Below, one piece after another: positions 41,251 through 51,273 of a DNA stretch of 64,000 nucleotides (its first letter is position 1; the number at the start of each line of letters is the position of its first letter). The translations under genes were made by a program, and so were the position numbers. The DNA is from Bog-473 sp963704355 (GTDB taxonomy: Bacteria; Actinomycetota; Acidimicrobiia; Acidimicrobiales; RAAP-2). The notes beneath the pieces are model-generated. The model worked only from the letters and a program-made list of their open reading frames with translations. It was not told the origin of the DNA and did no database searches. The DNA lies in contig OY969891.1 in the NCBI GenBank assembly GCA_963704355.1, positions 3,348,001 to 3,412,000 of the forward strand, written 5' to 3'.

Positions 41251-44064
41251 ATGACGACGGCTACCGTCGGCGCGGTGATCGGCCGAAGGCACCCGACGCG
41301 ACGCGTGGTGTGGGCAGCGGCGGGCGGTGCTCTGGTGACGCTGCTCGCTGCGACGGCGGCGGCCGTACCCACGACGCCAGCGGCCGCACCGGCGGAGGCG
41401 TCGGCGGTGGCACCGACGCCGCGAAGCGACCCGGCGGCCCTGGTCCACCTGCTCGACGGCACGAGCACCGGCCCGGTCAACCCGGGCACCGTGGGCGAGT
41501 TCCCGGGCGCCGACCTCCCGTTCGGCATGATCCAGTGGAGCCCCGACACCAGTCCCGACGCCATCCAGTCCGGGGGTGGCTACTCGTACGGCGACGACCG
41601 CATCAACGGCTTCAGCCTCACGCACCTCAGCGGCACCGGGTGTCCCTCGTACCAAGACGTCCCGATCCTCCCGACGGTGGGCACCGTCGGAACGACGCCT
41701 GCGACGGCCACCGCCTCCTTCACCCACGCCGACGAGCACGCCACTCCGGGCCGCTACCAGGTGGAGCTGGGCCCGGCGCCCGTCGCGGTCACGGTCGCCG
41801 TCACGAAACGGACGGGCATCGCCAGCTTCGGGTTCCCCTCCGGCACGCAATCCAACATCCTCTTCAAGGTGGCCGACAGCGCCAACCCCGCCACGGCGGC
41901 GAGCGTCCGCATCGTCGGCCACGACGAGGTGGAGGGTCAGGTGACGAGCGGCGGCTTCTGCGGCACGGGCACCAACTACACGCTCCACTTCGTCGCCCTC
42001 TTCGACCACCCGTTCTCCGCCGACGGCACCTGGGACAGTGCGGGCACCACGGCGGGCAGCACCGGCTGCACCTCCACCTCGTGCGGCGCCTTCGTCACCT
42101 TCGACCGCTCTTCCCAGCGCATCGTCCTCATGAAGGTGGGCATCTCCTTCGTCAGCCTGGCCAACGCGACGCAGAACCTTCGCGCCGAGGACCCCGGCTG
42201 GTCGGTCGACGAGGTCGCGTCCGCGGCGCAGGCCGACTGGAACGGCCTCCTCGGGCATGTCGCCGTGCAGGGCGGCGCGCCCGCCCAGGAGCACACCTTC
42301 TACACCGCGCTCTACCACTCCCTCCTCGACCCCAACGTCGTCTCCGACGTCAACGGCCAGTACGCCGGCAGCGACGGCAAGGTGCACACGGCACGGGGCC
42401 GCGAGGAGTACGCCAACTTCTCCGAGTGGGACATCTATCGCAGCGAGATCCAGCTCGAGTCCCTCCTCGCTCCCCACGAGGTCGGTGACATGGTCCAGTC
42501 GCTCGTCGACGACGCCGAGCAGGGTGGCTGGCTGCCCAAGTGGGCCATCGTCGGGGGCGACGAGTCGCAGATGAACGGCGACTCGGCCGACCCCATCATC
42601 GCGGACGCGTACGCCATGGGGGTGCGCAACTTCGACGTCGGCGCGGCGCTGCGCGACATGGTCAAAGGGGCGACACAGAACGAGACGAATCACGGCCTCG
42701 AGATCGAGCGGCAGTACCTGAGCCAGTACCTGTCCCAGCACTACGTGAACGCCGGCTCCCTCGACCTCACCTCCAGCGACTACTCGATCGGTGGATCGGC
42801 CACGCTCGAGTACGCGCTCGATGACTTCTCCATCGCCCGCATCGCCGCCGCCCAGCACGACCCCACGCTGGCCGCCTCGATGATGCAGCGCGCCGCCAAC
42901 TGGGAGTATCTCTTCAACCCGGCCACCGGCCACCTCGGCGCGCGCGGGCCCGACGGGTCTTTCCCACCCGGGCCGGCTTTCCAGACCTCACAGCTCGAGC
43001 CGGGCGGGCAGACGGGGTTCGAGGAGGGCAACGCGATCCAGTACACGTGGTCGGTCCCCGAGAACCTGGCCGCCGAGGCGTCGCTCATGGGTGGCGACGC
43101 CGCGGCAGCCGCCAAGCTCCAGACGTTCTTCACCCAGTTCAACGCGACACGTGACCTGCCCTACGACTGGTCGGGCAACGAGCCCGGGGAGTGGGCGCCG
43201 TGGGAGTTCGACTACTTCGGTGAGCCGGCGCAGACCGAGCGCGTCGTCCGGGCGATCGCCGACACCGAGTACGCCGACGCCCCGGTCGACGAGCCCGGCA
43301 ACGACGACCTGGGCGCCATCTCCTCTTGGTACGTCTGGGCCGCCTTGGGCCTGTTCCCCTTGACGCCCGGTTCGTCGGACCTGGCGCTGGCCAGCCCGCT
43401 CTTTCCCACCGAGACGATCCAGTTGCCGGACGGCCACCGCCTCGTCCTGCACGCCCCGGGCGCGGCGGCCTCCCGGCCCTACGTCCACGCCCTGACCGTC
43501 AGCGGTGTCACCCGGCCGCAGACGGCGTCGCTCACCTGCCCCGTCTCGAGCCGCCCGGCCTCCACGGGCGGGTCCGCCGGAACGTGGGATCTGCCGTGGC
43601 TCCCCGGCTCGGCCCTCCAGTCGGGCGGCACGCTCGACTTCACCCTCGCGTCGAGCCCCGACCCGGCCTGGGGATCGGCGCCCGCCGCGAGCCCGCCTTC
43701 GTTCCCTTCGGGGGAGCTCCCCGCGGTCGGCTTCTCGTTCCCGAGCGGTGGGCTGACCGTGACCGCGGGCCGGCCCACGCCAGTCGAGCTCGGCGTCGCC
43801 TCGGCGGCGCCGCATGCCACGGTCGTCACCTGGCAGGTCGCCCCCGGCGCGGACGGGCTTCAGCTCACCCCGTCGTCGGGCACACTCTCGCTGGGTCCGG
43901 CGACCCCGACGGCCGCCGGAACGTGTGTTCCCGGCAAACCCGCGTCCCAGGCCCTGACCCTCTCGGGATCGACCTCCGGGACCTCCACGCTCCGCATCAA
44001 CCTGCGGACCAGCGGTGGCACGGCCCTGCCGCCGGTGGTGCTGGACGTGACGGTCCAGCCCTGA
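41251..44064 (+). CDS. Secreted GH92 alpha-mannosidase
   Basis: 937 residues. A twin-Arg-rich start and hydrophobic helix (about 15-42) form a signal peptide. The GH92 catalytic fold follows: GGGYSYGDDRINGFSLTHLS and GCPSYQDVPILP, HTFYTALYHSLLDPNV, GDESQMNGDSADPIIADAYA, and the calcium/catalytic Asp block EPGNDDLGAISSWYVWAALG. A Ser/Pro linker and a C-terminal Ig-like NEW3-type domain (about 830-935) end the protein. GH92 enzymes cut mannose side chains with Ca2+ by inversion outside the cell. ATG 41251 is used since it gives a sensible signal peptide. Confidence 0.87.
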   Translation: MTTATVGAVIGRRHPTRRVVWAAAGGALVTLLAATAAAVPTTPAAAPAEASAVAPTPRSDPAALVHLLDGTSTGPVNPGTVGEFPGADLPFGMIQWSPDTSPDAIQSGGGYSYGDDRINGFSLTHLSGTGCPSYQDVPILPTVGTVGTTPATATASFTHADEHATPGRYQVELGPAPVAVTVAVTKRTGIASFGFPSGTQSNILFKVADSANPATAASVRIVGHDEVEGQVTSGGFCGTGTNYTLHFVALFDHPFSADGTWDSAGTTAGSTGCTSTSCGAFVTFDRSSQRIVLMKVGISFVSLANATQNLRAEDPGWSVDEVASAAQADWNGLLGHVAVQGGAPAQEHTFYTALYHSLLDPNVVSDVNGQYAGSDGKVHTARGREEYANFSEWDIYRSEIQLESLLAPHEVGDMVQSLVDDAEQGGWLPKWAIVGGDESQMNGDSADPIIADAYAMGVRNFDVGAALRDMVKGATQNETNHGLEIERQYLSQYLSQHYVNAGSLDLTSSDYSIGGSATLEYALDDFSIARIAAAQHDPTLAASMMQRAANWEYLFNPATGHLGARGPDGSFPPGPAFQTSQLEPGGQTGFEEGNAIQYTWSVPENLAAEASLMGGDAAAAAKLQTFFTQFNATRDLPYDWSGNEPGEWAPWEFDYFGEPAQTERVVRAIADTEYADAPVDEPGNDDLGAISSWYVWAALGLFPLTPGSSDLALASPLFPTETIQLPDGHRLVLHAPGAAASRPYVHALTVSGVTRPQTASLTCPVSSRPASTGGSAGTWDLPWLPGSALQSGGTLDFTLASSPDPAWGSAPAASPPSFPSGELPAVGFSFPSGGLTVTAGRPTPVELGVASAAPHATVVTWQVAPGADGLQLTPSSGTLSLGPATPTAAGTCVPGKPASQALTLSGSTSGTSTLRINLRTSGGTALPPVVLDVTVQP

Positions 44065-44085
44065 GATGGGCAGACTTATCGGGTC

Positions 44086-44496
44086 ATGCACTCACTCCAG
44101 ATCGACGTCAACACCGCGCGGCGACGCATCGTCGACGTGACCCCGGAGCTCGATCTGTTCTGTACCGGCCTCGGTGATGGCCTGGTCAACGCCTTCGTCC
44201 CGCACGCGACCGCGGGCTTGGCCCTCATGGAGACCGGATCGGGCTCGGAGTCCGACCTGCTCGCGGCGCTGGAGCGGCTCCTCCCCCGCGATAACCGGTA
44301 CGGGCATGCACACGGTTCGCCCGGTCACGGCGCCGACCACCTGCTGCCGGCGATCGTGAGCCCGTCGGTGACCCTGCCGGTGCTCGGCGGGCGGGTTGCG
44401 TTCGGCAGCTGGCAGTCGCTCGTCCTCGTCGACCTCAACGTCGACAACCCGCAGCGCCGCGTGCGCTTCACCTTTGTCACCTCGCCCTCTGACTAA
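44086..44496 (+). CDS. YjbQ family protein (UPF0047)
   Basis: 136 residues matching YjbQ: NAFVPHATAGLALMETGSG, YGHAHGSPGHGADHLLPAIV, and GGRVAFGSWQSLVLVDLN. Conserved histidines (HATAG, HGSPGHGADH) form the metal-like site. E. coli YjbQ has weak thiamin phosphate synthase activity; the physiological role is unsettled. It follows the mannosidase by 21 bp. Confidence 0.88.
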   Translation: MHSLQIDVNTARRRIVDVTPELDLFCTGLGDGLVNAFVPHATAGLALMETGSGSESDLLAALERLLPRDNRYGHAHGSPGHGADHLLPAIVSPSVTLPVLGGRVAFGSWQSLVLVDLNVDNPQRRVRFTFVTSPSD

Positions 44497-44701
44497 TCGG
44501 CAGAGTCGCTGGCCGATCTGGACTCGCTGGCGCGGCGTCTCGCTAAGGACGCGGCGCAGCACACGAGAGACGGGGGGCCTTGGCGTTAGCCTTCGCCCAG
44601 ATGGACGCCAGACAGTGGCGCCGGTGCCGTTCGAGCCGGGCACGCTCTCTGTGCGAACGTCTGTGACGATGCTGTCCGGCATCGAGGGAAAGGAGGTCCA
44701 T

Positions 44702-45061
44702 GTGGACCAGGGTGAGCCCATCTCGTACATGGCACTGGCCGTCGGGACTCCGGTCGTCACCACGACGGGGACCGAGATCGGCACGGTGGAGCACGTTCTG
44801 CAGATTCCGGAGCTCGATGTGTTCGACGGCATCGTGGTCAAGACCCACCACCACGGAGTGCGCTTCGTCGATCGTGACCAGGTCGACGAGATCACGACGA
44901 CCGTTGTACGCAGCTCCATCACCGACGATCAGATTGACTCGCTGCCCGCGCCCAGAGGGGCGCTCGTCTTGCACCCTGATACGGCCCACGACGAGGGTCC
45001 CTCCCTCACGGCACGGTGGGGCCGGCTCTTCGGCCGGGAGCATTGGAAGGAGCTCGAATAG
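44702..45061 (+). CDS. PRC-barrel-like domain protein
   Basis: 119 residues: VGTPVVTTTGTEIGTVEHVL, DVFDGIVVKTHHHGVRFVDR, QVDEITTTVVRSSI form a six-stranded PRC-barrel. Such domains handle RNA processing (RimM) or sit in photosynthetic and stress proteins; alone their role is unknown. GTG 44702 has AAGGAGG 6 bases upstream. The tail HPDTAHDEGPSLTARWGRLF is poorly conserved in shape. Confidence 0.7.
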   Translation: MDQGEPISYMALAVGTPVVTTTGTEIGTVEHVLQIPELDVFDGIVVKTHHHGVRFVDRDQVDEITTTVVRSSITDDQIDSLPAPRGALVLHPDTAHDEGPSLTARWGRLFGREHWKELE

Positions 45062-45103
45062 GCGGCGATGGCGTGACGGACGGATTTCGAGTTCAGTGGG
45101 TCC

Positions 45104-45475
45104 TCAGGTGCCGTACGGCCGCGTGAGGACCTCCATGTTGTGGCCAGATGGGTCCTCGAAGTAGAAGCCACGTCCATGCGCGTTGATCACACCCTCTCGT
45201 GTGTGACCCGGGTCCGCCCAATACTTCAGCCCCCGTTCGGTGACGCGGGCAAAGATGGTGTCGAACTCGTCTTCGGTGACGAGAAACGCGTAGTGACCAT
45301 GCTCGAACGGTGCTGCACGGTCGGCGTAGTCCAGGCTGACGCCGTTGGCCGTCTCGACACACATGAACGGTCCAAACCGGGTGGGTTCGTCAAGCCCGAG
45401 GATGTCAGCCAGGAACCTGGCTGAGACCTCCTTGTCCCGGGCGGCGATGATCGTATGGTTGAGCTGAACTGCCAT
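45104..45475 (-). CDS. VOC family protein (glyoxalase/dioxygenase fold)
   Basis: 123 residues with two beta-alpha-beta-beta-beta modules: MAVQLNHTIIAARDKEVSAR and GRGFYFEDPSGHNMEVLTRP. Metal ligands would be His7, His near residue 60 (FEHGHYAFLV) and Glu in NMEVL. Function could be glyoxalase, dioxygenase or resistance protein. It diverges from the LLM oxidoreductase gene. Confidence 0.8.
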   Translation of the reverse strand: MAVQLNHTIIAARDKEVSARFLADILGLDEPTRFGPFMCVETANGVSLDYADRAAPFEHGHYAFLVTEDEFDTIFARVTERGLKYWADPGHTREGVINAHGRGFYFEDPSGHNMEVLTRPYGT

Positions 45476-45560
45476 CGCGTCCTCCGTGTTCGTTCACCTA
45501 CCAGTATCTGCCCAATGGTCGTGGACTGCGACAAACCGATCCCACTCGTAGTCTTTCCCC

Positions 45561-46481
45561 GTGCGGCCGTTTCGCTTTGGTTTCCAGGTAGGGCCGTGCT
45601 CGGCAGACGAACTGCGTGCACAGGCTCGGGCGGCTGAGAACGCCGGCTTTGACGTCATGCACTCGTGGGATCACGTCGTCGATGGCTGGTCACCCCTGAC
45701 TCCGTTGATGGCCATGGCGGACTGCACGACCAACCTCCGCATCTGTCCCCTTGTCCTCAACAATGACTTTCACCACCCGGTTCATTTGGCCCAGGAGCTG
45801 GCCAGCCTGGACCACCTGAGCGGTGGCCGCCTCGAGGTGGGGATCGGCGCCGGGCACGCCTTTCCTGAGTATGCGGCAATCGGCCAGCCCTTCGATCCCC
45901 CGGCGCACCGCAAAGCCCGCCTCGCTGAGTCGGTCGAGATCCTGCGCCGACTCCTCGATGGCGAGACCGTGACCTACGACGGAGAGCACTACCACCTCGA
46001 GAACGTCAGCGTCCTTCGAGCCCGCCAAGACCATGTCCCCCTACTGGTCGGCGTCAACGGCAAGCGGGCCTTGGCCCATGCGGCACGTCACGCCGACGTC
46101 ATCGGCCTGACGATGGTCGGTCGCACCCTCGAGGACGGGCAGCATCACGAGGTCCGCTGGGAGGCCGAACGGCTCGATGCGATCGTCACCTACATCCGCG
46201 AGCACGCCGGGGACCGCTGGGACCAGCTGGAGCTGAATGTTCTGGTCCAGGCCGTCGTCGTGACCGACGATCGCCGGGCTGCCGCAGAGGTGTCGGCGCG
46301 ACGTTCACGTGGTGGCCTGATCGTCGAGGACGCTCTCGCAACTCCATTCCTCGCGCTCGGGACCCACGATGAGATTGCCGAACATCTCCGGGCCTGTCGC
46401 GATCGCTGGGGCATCTCGTACTTCAGCGTGCGGGACATCTCCAACTTTGCGCCGGTGATTCAACGACTTCGAGACGCGTAG
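45561..46481 (+). CDS. LLM class (F420-type) oxidoreductase
   Basis: 306 residues with the luciferase-like TIM barrel: FGFQVGPCSADELRAQARAA, DVMHSWDHVVDGWSPLTPLM, LASLDHLSGGRLEVGIGAGH, and TFDGEHYHLENV-like (TYDGEHYHLENVSV). The type is typical of F420-dependent actinobacterial oxidoreductases acting on small molecules. TAGTCT (45549-45554) ends six bases before the GTG, so a leaderless start is likely. Confidence 0.88.
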   Translation: MRPFRFGFQVGPCSADELRAQARAAENAGFDVMHSWDHVVDGWSPLTPLMAMADCTTNLRICPLVLNNDFHHPVHLAQELASLDHLSGGRLEVGIGAGHAFPEYAAIGQPFDPPAHRKARLAESVEILRRLLDGETVTYDGEHYHLENVSVLRARQDHVPLLVGVNGKRALAHAARHADVIGLTMVGRTLEDGQHHEVRWEAERLDAIVTYIREHAGDRWDQLELNVLVQAVVVTDDRRAAAEVSARRSRGGLIVEDALATPFLALGTHDEIAEHLRACRDRWGISYFSVRDISNFAPVIQRLRDA

Positions 46482-46599
46482 GACGGGTTGGCTCTGGCCT
46501 CGACCCGGGCGTGAATGCTCGCCATGACGCACGGTCAGGGAGCGGTGACGCCTATTCACTGAAGAGCACTTGGGATCCTCCGCAAAGCGGTCGGCAGTA

Positions 46600-46941
46600 T
46601 TAGGACCAGCCGAGCTCATGAAGTCGGGCTTCACTGATGCCGAAATGGTGACCGACCTCGTGGAGCAATGTGACTCGCACTCGGCGGGCCAACTCCTCGG
46701 TCGTTTTGGCGGACTGACAGATAGTGGCAAGAAACAGCGTGATCCGGTCGGGATTCGCCCCCACATAGTTACCCCGTTTCGTCAGTGGAATACCCTCATA
46801 GAGGCCGTACAGGGGCCCCGGCGGGCTCTCGTCATCGATGATGATCGCGACGTTTTCCATTTCCGATCGGAGCTGGTCGGGGATCGTCGCCAGAGCTTCG
46901 GCGACCAAGACCTCGAAGTCATCGACGGCGATCGGCTCCAT
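46600..46941 (-). CDS. Small zinc metallopeptidase-like protein (HExxH)
   Basis: 113 residues with LLHEVGHHFGISEARLHELG; His94, Glu95 and His98 form the zincin motif. The rest (FEVLVAEALATIPDQLRSEM, YGLYEGIPLTKRG) matches the compact metallopeptidase family once called DUF1025, about this length. Substrates are unknown. ATG 46941 is chosen since family members begin with this segment; a longer open frame extends upstream. Confidence 0.82.
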   Translation of the reverse strand: MEPIAVDDFEVLVAEALATIPDQLRSEMENVAIIIDDESPPGPLYGLYEGIPLTKRGNYVGANPDRITLFLATICQSAKTTEELARRVRVTLLHEVGHHFGISEARLHELGWS

Positions 46942-47278
46942 GCCGATACGTTGCCAGGGTTGGGACTCATCCGCCGTGCGCCGGCGCCCGCTGGACTCAG
47001 AGTGAGGCGTGCACAGCGGTTGGGGCATCGAGGTGAGCGGATCGACATTGAGGGAGCACCGCAGCGTGGGAGGGCTCGAGCGGGGTGAAGAGGATCATTC
47101 ACCGAGGTCGGTGTAGGCTTCCCCCAACCTCAACTCGGGCGAAAGCGCCGTCGCTTACGGCGGCAAGAGTGGCAGCGCTGTGGGAACGAGATCGAAGGGC
47201 GGGACCGTCGAGCCGTGGCACCTGCTCCGCCTACACCCGACGTCTCACAGCGACGGGCGAGAGGGATCACTGCTTCTG

Positions 47279-47926
47279 ATGCCTCCGCCGCGGAAGGCGC
47301 TTCGCCACGCACTTCCCGTTGTGCTCGAGGGTGTCGTCGGCCCACTCGTCGTCTTCTATTTGCTCCTCGTCCTCACCGGATTCCGAGGTGCGCTGATCGC
47401 TGCGCTCACCTGGTCCTATCTCGCGCTCGGTCGGCGTCTGCTGAAGGGTCAGCGGGTATCGATGCTGTTGCTGTTCGGAACGATCCTCATCACGTTGAGG
47501 ACGGTCATTGCCTTCGCCACCGGCAGTGCATTCCTCTACTTTGCGCAACCGACCGCCGGTACCGTCGTCATCTCCCTGGCACTACTCGTTTCTGCGATCG
47601 TCGGCCGGCCCTTCACACAACGCTTCGCCCACGACTTTTGCCCCATGGACCCGGCCATCATGAGGCGGCCCCTGGTCCATCGATTCTTCGTCCGGATCTC
47701 GATCCTGTGGGCGACCGTCTTGATGCTCAATGCCGGCCTTGTATTCTGGCTGCTCCTGTCGTCGTCACTTCGTGCCTTCGTGCTCGAGCGCTCAGCGGTG
47801 ACGTACGGGCTCACAGCGGTCGCGATCTTCTTCTCCATCACCGGGTTCGTGGCGATGATGCGTCAAGATGGCATCACCGTCCAATGGGCGAGCAATCGGG
47901 CGCCTCGGCACGACTCGGAACCCTGA
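47279..47926 (+). CDS. VC0807-like membrane protein
   Basis: About 215 residues and six helices. FCPMDPAIMRRPLVHRFFVR with the following WATVLMLNAGLVFWLLL, together with VGRPFTQRFAHDF, resembles the VC0807/intracellular septation-like membrane family of unknown role. The ATG at 47279 has GAGAGGG about 14 bases upstream; a longer N-terminus from 47180 is possible. Confidence 0.68.
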   Translation: MPPPRKALRHALPVVLEGVVGPLVVFYLLLVLTGFRGALIAALTWSYLALGRRLLKGQRVSMLLLFGTILITLRTVIAFATGSAFLYFAQPTAGTVVISLALLVSAIVGRPFTQRFAHDFCPMDPAIMRRPLVHRFFVRISILWATVLMLNAGLVFWLLLSSSLRAFVLERSAVTYGLTAVAIFFSITGFVAMMRQDGITVQWASNRAPRHDSEP

Positions 47927-48207
47927 GGCCCCAGTCCGGGGTCGGGACACCCTGATGTCTCGCTCCGCTGGTGTTCCTCGGTGATCCGCCACGTGTGCAG
48001 TCGCCGGGTCTCTGGGCCGCGACGTCGCGCGCAACGGTGCACGATGAACGTTGGCGTGACACAGGTACCCTGGCCCAACCCCGCCGCTGCCGCCGAGGTC
48101 GCCGCGAGACCACTCACCTGTGGGTAGTGCCGACAGTGTGCAGGCGGACCGGAGATTCGATCCAAGTCGTCCCTCGCGCTGAGGGGTCATCAGCGGGCGG
48201 GTCCCGC

Positions 48208-49197
48208 ATGAAACGAGAACGTCGGAGATCGAGATCTCCCCACGAGCCAGAATCCGCTCACGGGCTCGGTCTCTGGAGCTCGATCGGTATCCGCGACGTG
48301 ACCGTCACAATCGGTTTCGCCCTGGCTGCCGCCCTGGCCAACGCGGTGCATCTCTTGACCCAGCACGCAGCCAGTGTGGGCGTCGCCGACAAGCACCGTG
48401 GCTGGAACCTCATCACCTTCCTTGTCCGCCAGCCCCTCTGGCTCATCGGTTGGGCGGCGGCTGCAGCGGGATTTGCCTTCCAGGCGGTCGCCCTCCACAG
48501 CGGGCAGCTCTCGATCGTCCAGCCCATCCTCGTCACCGAATTGGTCTTCACCCTGCTCCTGCGGCGATTCTGGGTGCACCAGGACATCGCCAAGCTGGCG
48601 TGGACCGCCGCATTGGTCACGTGTGCGGCGTTGGCGGTGTTCCTGACGTCGGCCCAACCCCATGGCGGCCACTTGCAGCCGGACGTCGCCGATTGGACGT
48701 CCTCGCTCGCCGTCTTCGGCGGGGCTGTCGTGGTCTTGGCCGTGATGGCGCGCTGGGGATCTCCCGTGCGCCGGGCCGCGCTGTACGCCACCGCGGCCTC
48801 TATCACCTGGGCCCTTATGGCCGCGTTCCTCAAGGCGACCACCGATGTGCTTGCGGCGTTGGGTCCGCTGGACACGCTCGCGCACTGGCCCATCTACGCG
48901 TTGCTTGCCTGCGGAGTTGTCGGTTCCGTGCTTCAGCAGGCCGCGTTGCAGGTCGGACCGTTGAGCGTGTCCCAACCGCTGATCGTCGTAGTCGACCCCG
49001 CCGTCGCCATCGTGTTGAGCGTCTGGATCTTCGACGAGCGATTCACTGTCGGCCCGGCCCAAAAGACCGTCGCCGCCCTCGCCTTCTGCGTCATGGCGAT
49101 AGGAGTCGTCGTCTTGTCGCGGGCAGCGCCCACCGACCTCGATTCCCGGCCCGGCTCTGAAAGGTCGACGCGACGAGGGGCTGAGGACGAACCCTGA
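48208..49197 (+). CDS. DMT superfamily transporter
   Basis: 329 residues, about nine helices in two halves: IGFALAAALANAVHLLTQHA and FQAVALHSGQLSIVQPIL in the first, QVGPLSVSQPLIVVVDPAVA and SVWIFDERFTVG in the second. This matches DMT/EamA-type permeases that often export metabolites. The substrate is unknown. A basic N-terminus precedes helix 1. Confidence 0.8.
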   Translation: MKRERRRSRSPHEPESAHGLGLWSSIGIRDVTVTIGFALAAALANAVHLLTQHAASVGVADKHRGWNLITFLVRQPLWLIGWAAAAAGFAFQAVALHSGQLSIVQPILVTELVFTLLLRRFWVHQDIAKLAWTAALVTCAALAVFLTSAQPHGGHLQPDVADWTSSLAVFGGAVVVLAVMARWGSPVRRAALYATAASITWALMAAFLKATTDVLAALGPLDTLAHWPIYALLACGVVGSVLQQAALQVGPLSVSQPLIVVVDPAVAIVLSVWIFDERFTVGPAQKTVAALAFCVMAIGVVVLSRAAPTDLDSRPGSERSTRRGAEDEP

Positions 49198-49316
49198 TTG
49201 GTGCAGCAGGTGGAGCATCCAATTACTTTGCGGTATTCCCGCGGGCGACGGACAATATGTCGGACTGAATACCTCTGCCCGGCGTAACATCAGCCAACTC
49301 CGACGGGAAGCGCGCC

Positions 49317-50144
49317 ATGCAAGTAATCATTCTCGGTAGTGGTAGCCCGCTCCCCGATCCCAATCGGGCCGGGCCGTCGACCCTTGTTCGCACGAGAGCC
49401 GGGGATTTGTTGTTTGATTGCGGACGGGGGGTCCTTATGCGAGCGGCCGCTGCTGGGTCCGCCGCCGGTGCCTTTAAGGCGCTCTTCCTGACCCATCTCC
49501 ACAGCGATCACATCACCGATCTGAACGACATCTTCACGATGCGCTGGGCCATGACCTTTGCGCCCACGCCGTTGCACGTATTCGGTCCACGCGGTACGGC
49601 GGATCTCTTGAAGGCCACCGAAGCCATGCTCGAATCAGATATCGGCTATCGCTTGGCCCATCACGACGACTTGACATGGCGACCTTCCTCGGTCGTCACC
49701 GAAGTAGATCAAGGCGTGATCTTTGACGAGGATTCGGTACGGGTCACGGCCGCTCTGACCGACCACAGGCCGGTCGTACCGACCGTTGCCTTCCGTATAG
49801 ACGATGGCAACAGGTCCGTGGTCATCGCCGGCGACACGGTGCCTTGTGCCGGACTAGATGAGCTGAGCTCTGGGGCCGACGTGCTGGTTCATACCGTTGT
49901 CCGTCGTGACCTGATCGAGCAGATCGGTTTACCCCGGCTGATGGACGTACTCGATTACCACTCATCGGTGGCCGATGCTGGGAAGACCGCGGCTCGAAAT
50001 GGGGTCCGGACTCTCGTTCTGAGTCATCTCGTGCCCGCGCCGGCACCGGGAACCGAACAGGAATGGATCGACCAGGCCGCCGCCTATTTCGAGGGCGACG
50101 TGCTCATGGCGACAGACCTACTGACGCTCGATGTAACCGAGTAA
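49317..50144 (+). CDS. MBL-fold hydrolase, RNase Z-like
   Basis: 275 residues. The metal motif FLTHLHSDHITDLNDI is HxHxDH, with LGSGSPLPDPNRAGPST at the N-terminus, VVIAGDTVPCAGLDE, and a final LVLSHLVPAP. The shape matches RNase Z/arylsulfatase-type MBL proteins; the tRNA-recognition exosite is not evident, so it may hydrolyse a small molecule. Confidence 0.82.
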   Translation: MQVIILGSGSPLPDPNRAGPSTLVRTRAGDLLFDCGRGVLMRAAAAGSAAGAFKALFLTHLHSDHITDLNDIFTMRWAMTFAPTPLHVFGPRGTADLLKATEAMLESDIGYRLAHHDDLTWRPSSVVTEVDQGVIFDEDSVRVTAALTDHRPVVPTVAFRIDDGNRSVVIAGDTVPCAGLDELSSGADVLVHTVVRRDLIEQIGLPRLMDVLDYHSSVADAGKTAARNGVRTLVLSHLVPAPAPGTEQEWIDQAAAYFEGDVLMATDLLTLDVTE

Positions 50145-50350
50145 CGCACGCGCTCTGCCCGAGGACCGTTCGCTCGTGTCGGGGCCGCCACTACAGAGCC
50201 GGTCGATGCCACTCTCGAACGCGGCGACCTCATTGCCGCCTTGGGCCCAGAGCCGGGCGGTGTATCCGAATGAACGACACGCGGCACCCCGTCCCGGCGA
50301 CGTGGGACACCCCCGTTGGGGCGACCTTTTGTCTTCGAGGCCCTCGCCAG

Positions 50351-50722
50351 CTACCGCTCGCTGACCAGTTCGATGTTGTTGCCGTCGGGGTCGAAGAGAT
50401 CGACCGACTGGCCGGCGATATTCGGCTTCACGCCCTCGTGCGAGATGCCGATGGAGGTCAGGTGATCGCACCAAGCGGCGAGCGCGCCGACGTCAGAAAT
50501 CGCGAGGGCGATGTGGTCCAGCGCGCCGGGTGTGCCGGCACACCCTCCCCCGGACAGCACCACCCTGAACCGCCCGGATCTGGATTGGAGGGCTACATAA
50601 CGCCTGGGCTCACCCCGTAGTTCGGTCAGACCCAGCGCGCGCTTGTACCAATCCACGCTGGCATCGAGGTCAGAGACCTTCAGCTGGAAGTGGGACACTC
50701 CAGTGATCGGTGGTGCGTCCAT
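50351..50722 (-). CDS. VOC family protein
   Basis: 123 residues: ITGVSHFQLKVSDLDASVDW, YKRALGLTELRG, ALDHIALAISD and LFDPDGNNIELVSE. The His-His-Glu ligand set of metal-binding VOC enzymes is intact. It could be a glyoxalase-like or ring-cleaving enzyme. ATG 50722 is used because it begins the first module. Confidence 0.8.
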   Translation of the reverse strand: MDAPPITGVSHFQLKVSDLDASVDWYKRALGLTELRGEPRRYVALQSRSGRFRVVLSGGGCAGTPGALDHIALAISDVGALAAWCDHLTSIGISHEGVKPNIAGQSVDLFDPDGNNIELVSER

Positions 50723-50914
50723 CGGTGCCACGGTACGGCTGGGTGATGCAGCCGGCAACCCACGCCCAGCTGTCGCTGCAGGTCGGCTCGCCTGCGGGTG
50801 CTGAAGGGTCCCGGGCTCCCGGAATCGCGCGTCCGTCCGTTTGCGCGGCGGTACTAGGCTGCGGACACGTATTACGGTCACGCTTCCTGGGTCGCTCTGG
50901 CGGTCTTTTTTGGC

Positions 50915-51208
50915 TTGTTCGCCATGCGGGTGTTGTCTCAGCGACGCCGGCGAGGGCGACCAAGGGGCTCAATTCCCACGAGCTCGTTCACCGGCGCCAC
51001 ATTTCCGACTCAGGCATCTGATGCCATCGACGAGTCGTCAGGCAAGGTGGCATATACCGGGATCGCTCCTGGTTGGCTCACCGACCCCTCGGCCAGACAC
51101 GAGCAGCGGTACTGGTCTGGGTCCGAATGGACGGAGCACGTGAGAGACGGGGGCGTCCCGGGCACCGATCCACCCCCAGGCAGCACCGGTCGGACGACGT
51201 CTTCCTAG
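50915..51208 (+). CDS. DUF2510 domain protein
   Basis: About 97 residues ending in the DUF2510 motif (IAPGWLTDPSARHEQRYWSG, then SEWTEHV), usual in actinobacterial membrane proteins. The TTG at 50915 is the first normal start, but the frame upstream back to ACG 50867 encodes YYGHASWVALAVFFGLFAM, a good membrane helix followed by QRRRRGRPR. The real protein may therefore begin earlier with an unusual start codon. Role unknown. Confidence 0.6.
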   Translation: MFAMRVLSQRRRRGRPRGSIPTSSFTGATFPTQASDAIDESSGKVAYTGIAPGWLTDPSARHEQRYWSGSEWTEHVRDGGVPGTDPPPGSTGRTTSS

Positions 51209-51273
51209 GATTCGACCCGGGGCCGTGCAGCGCACCAGGCCTCGGGTGTCGCGTTGGGCTACTCCTGGCCCGC

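Noticed and set aside
41161..42933. 590-codon minus-strand frame opposite the mannosidase
   Set aside because: Shadow frame; no domain, biased composition.
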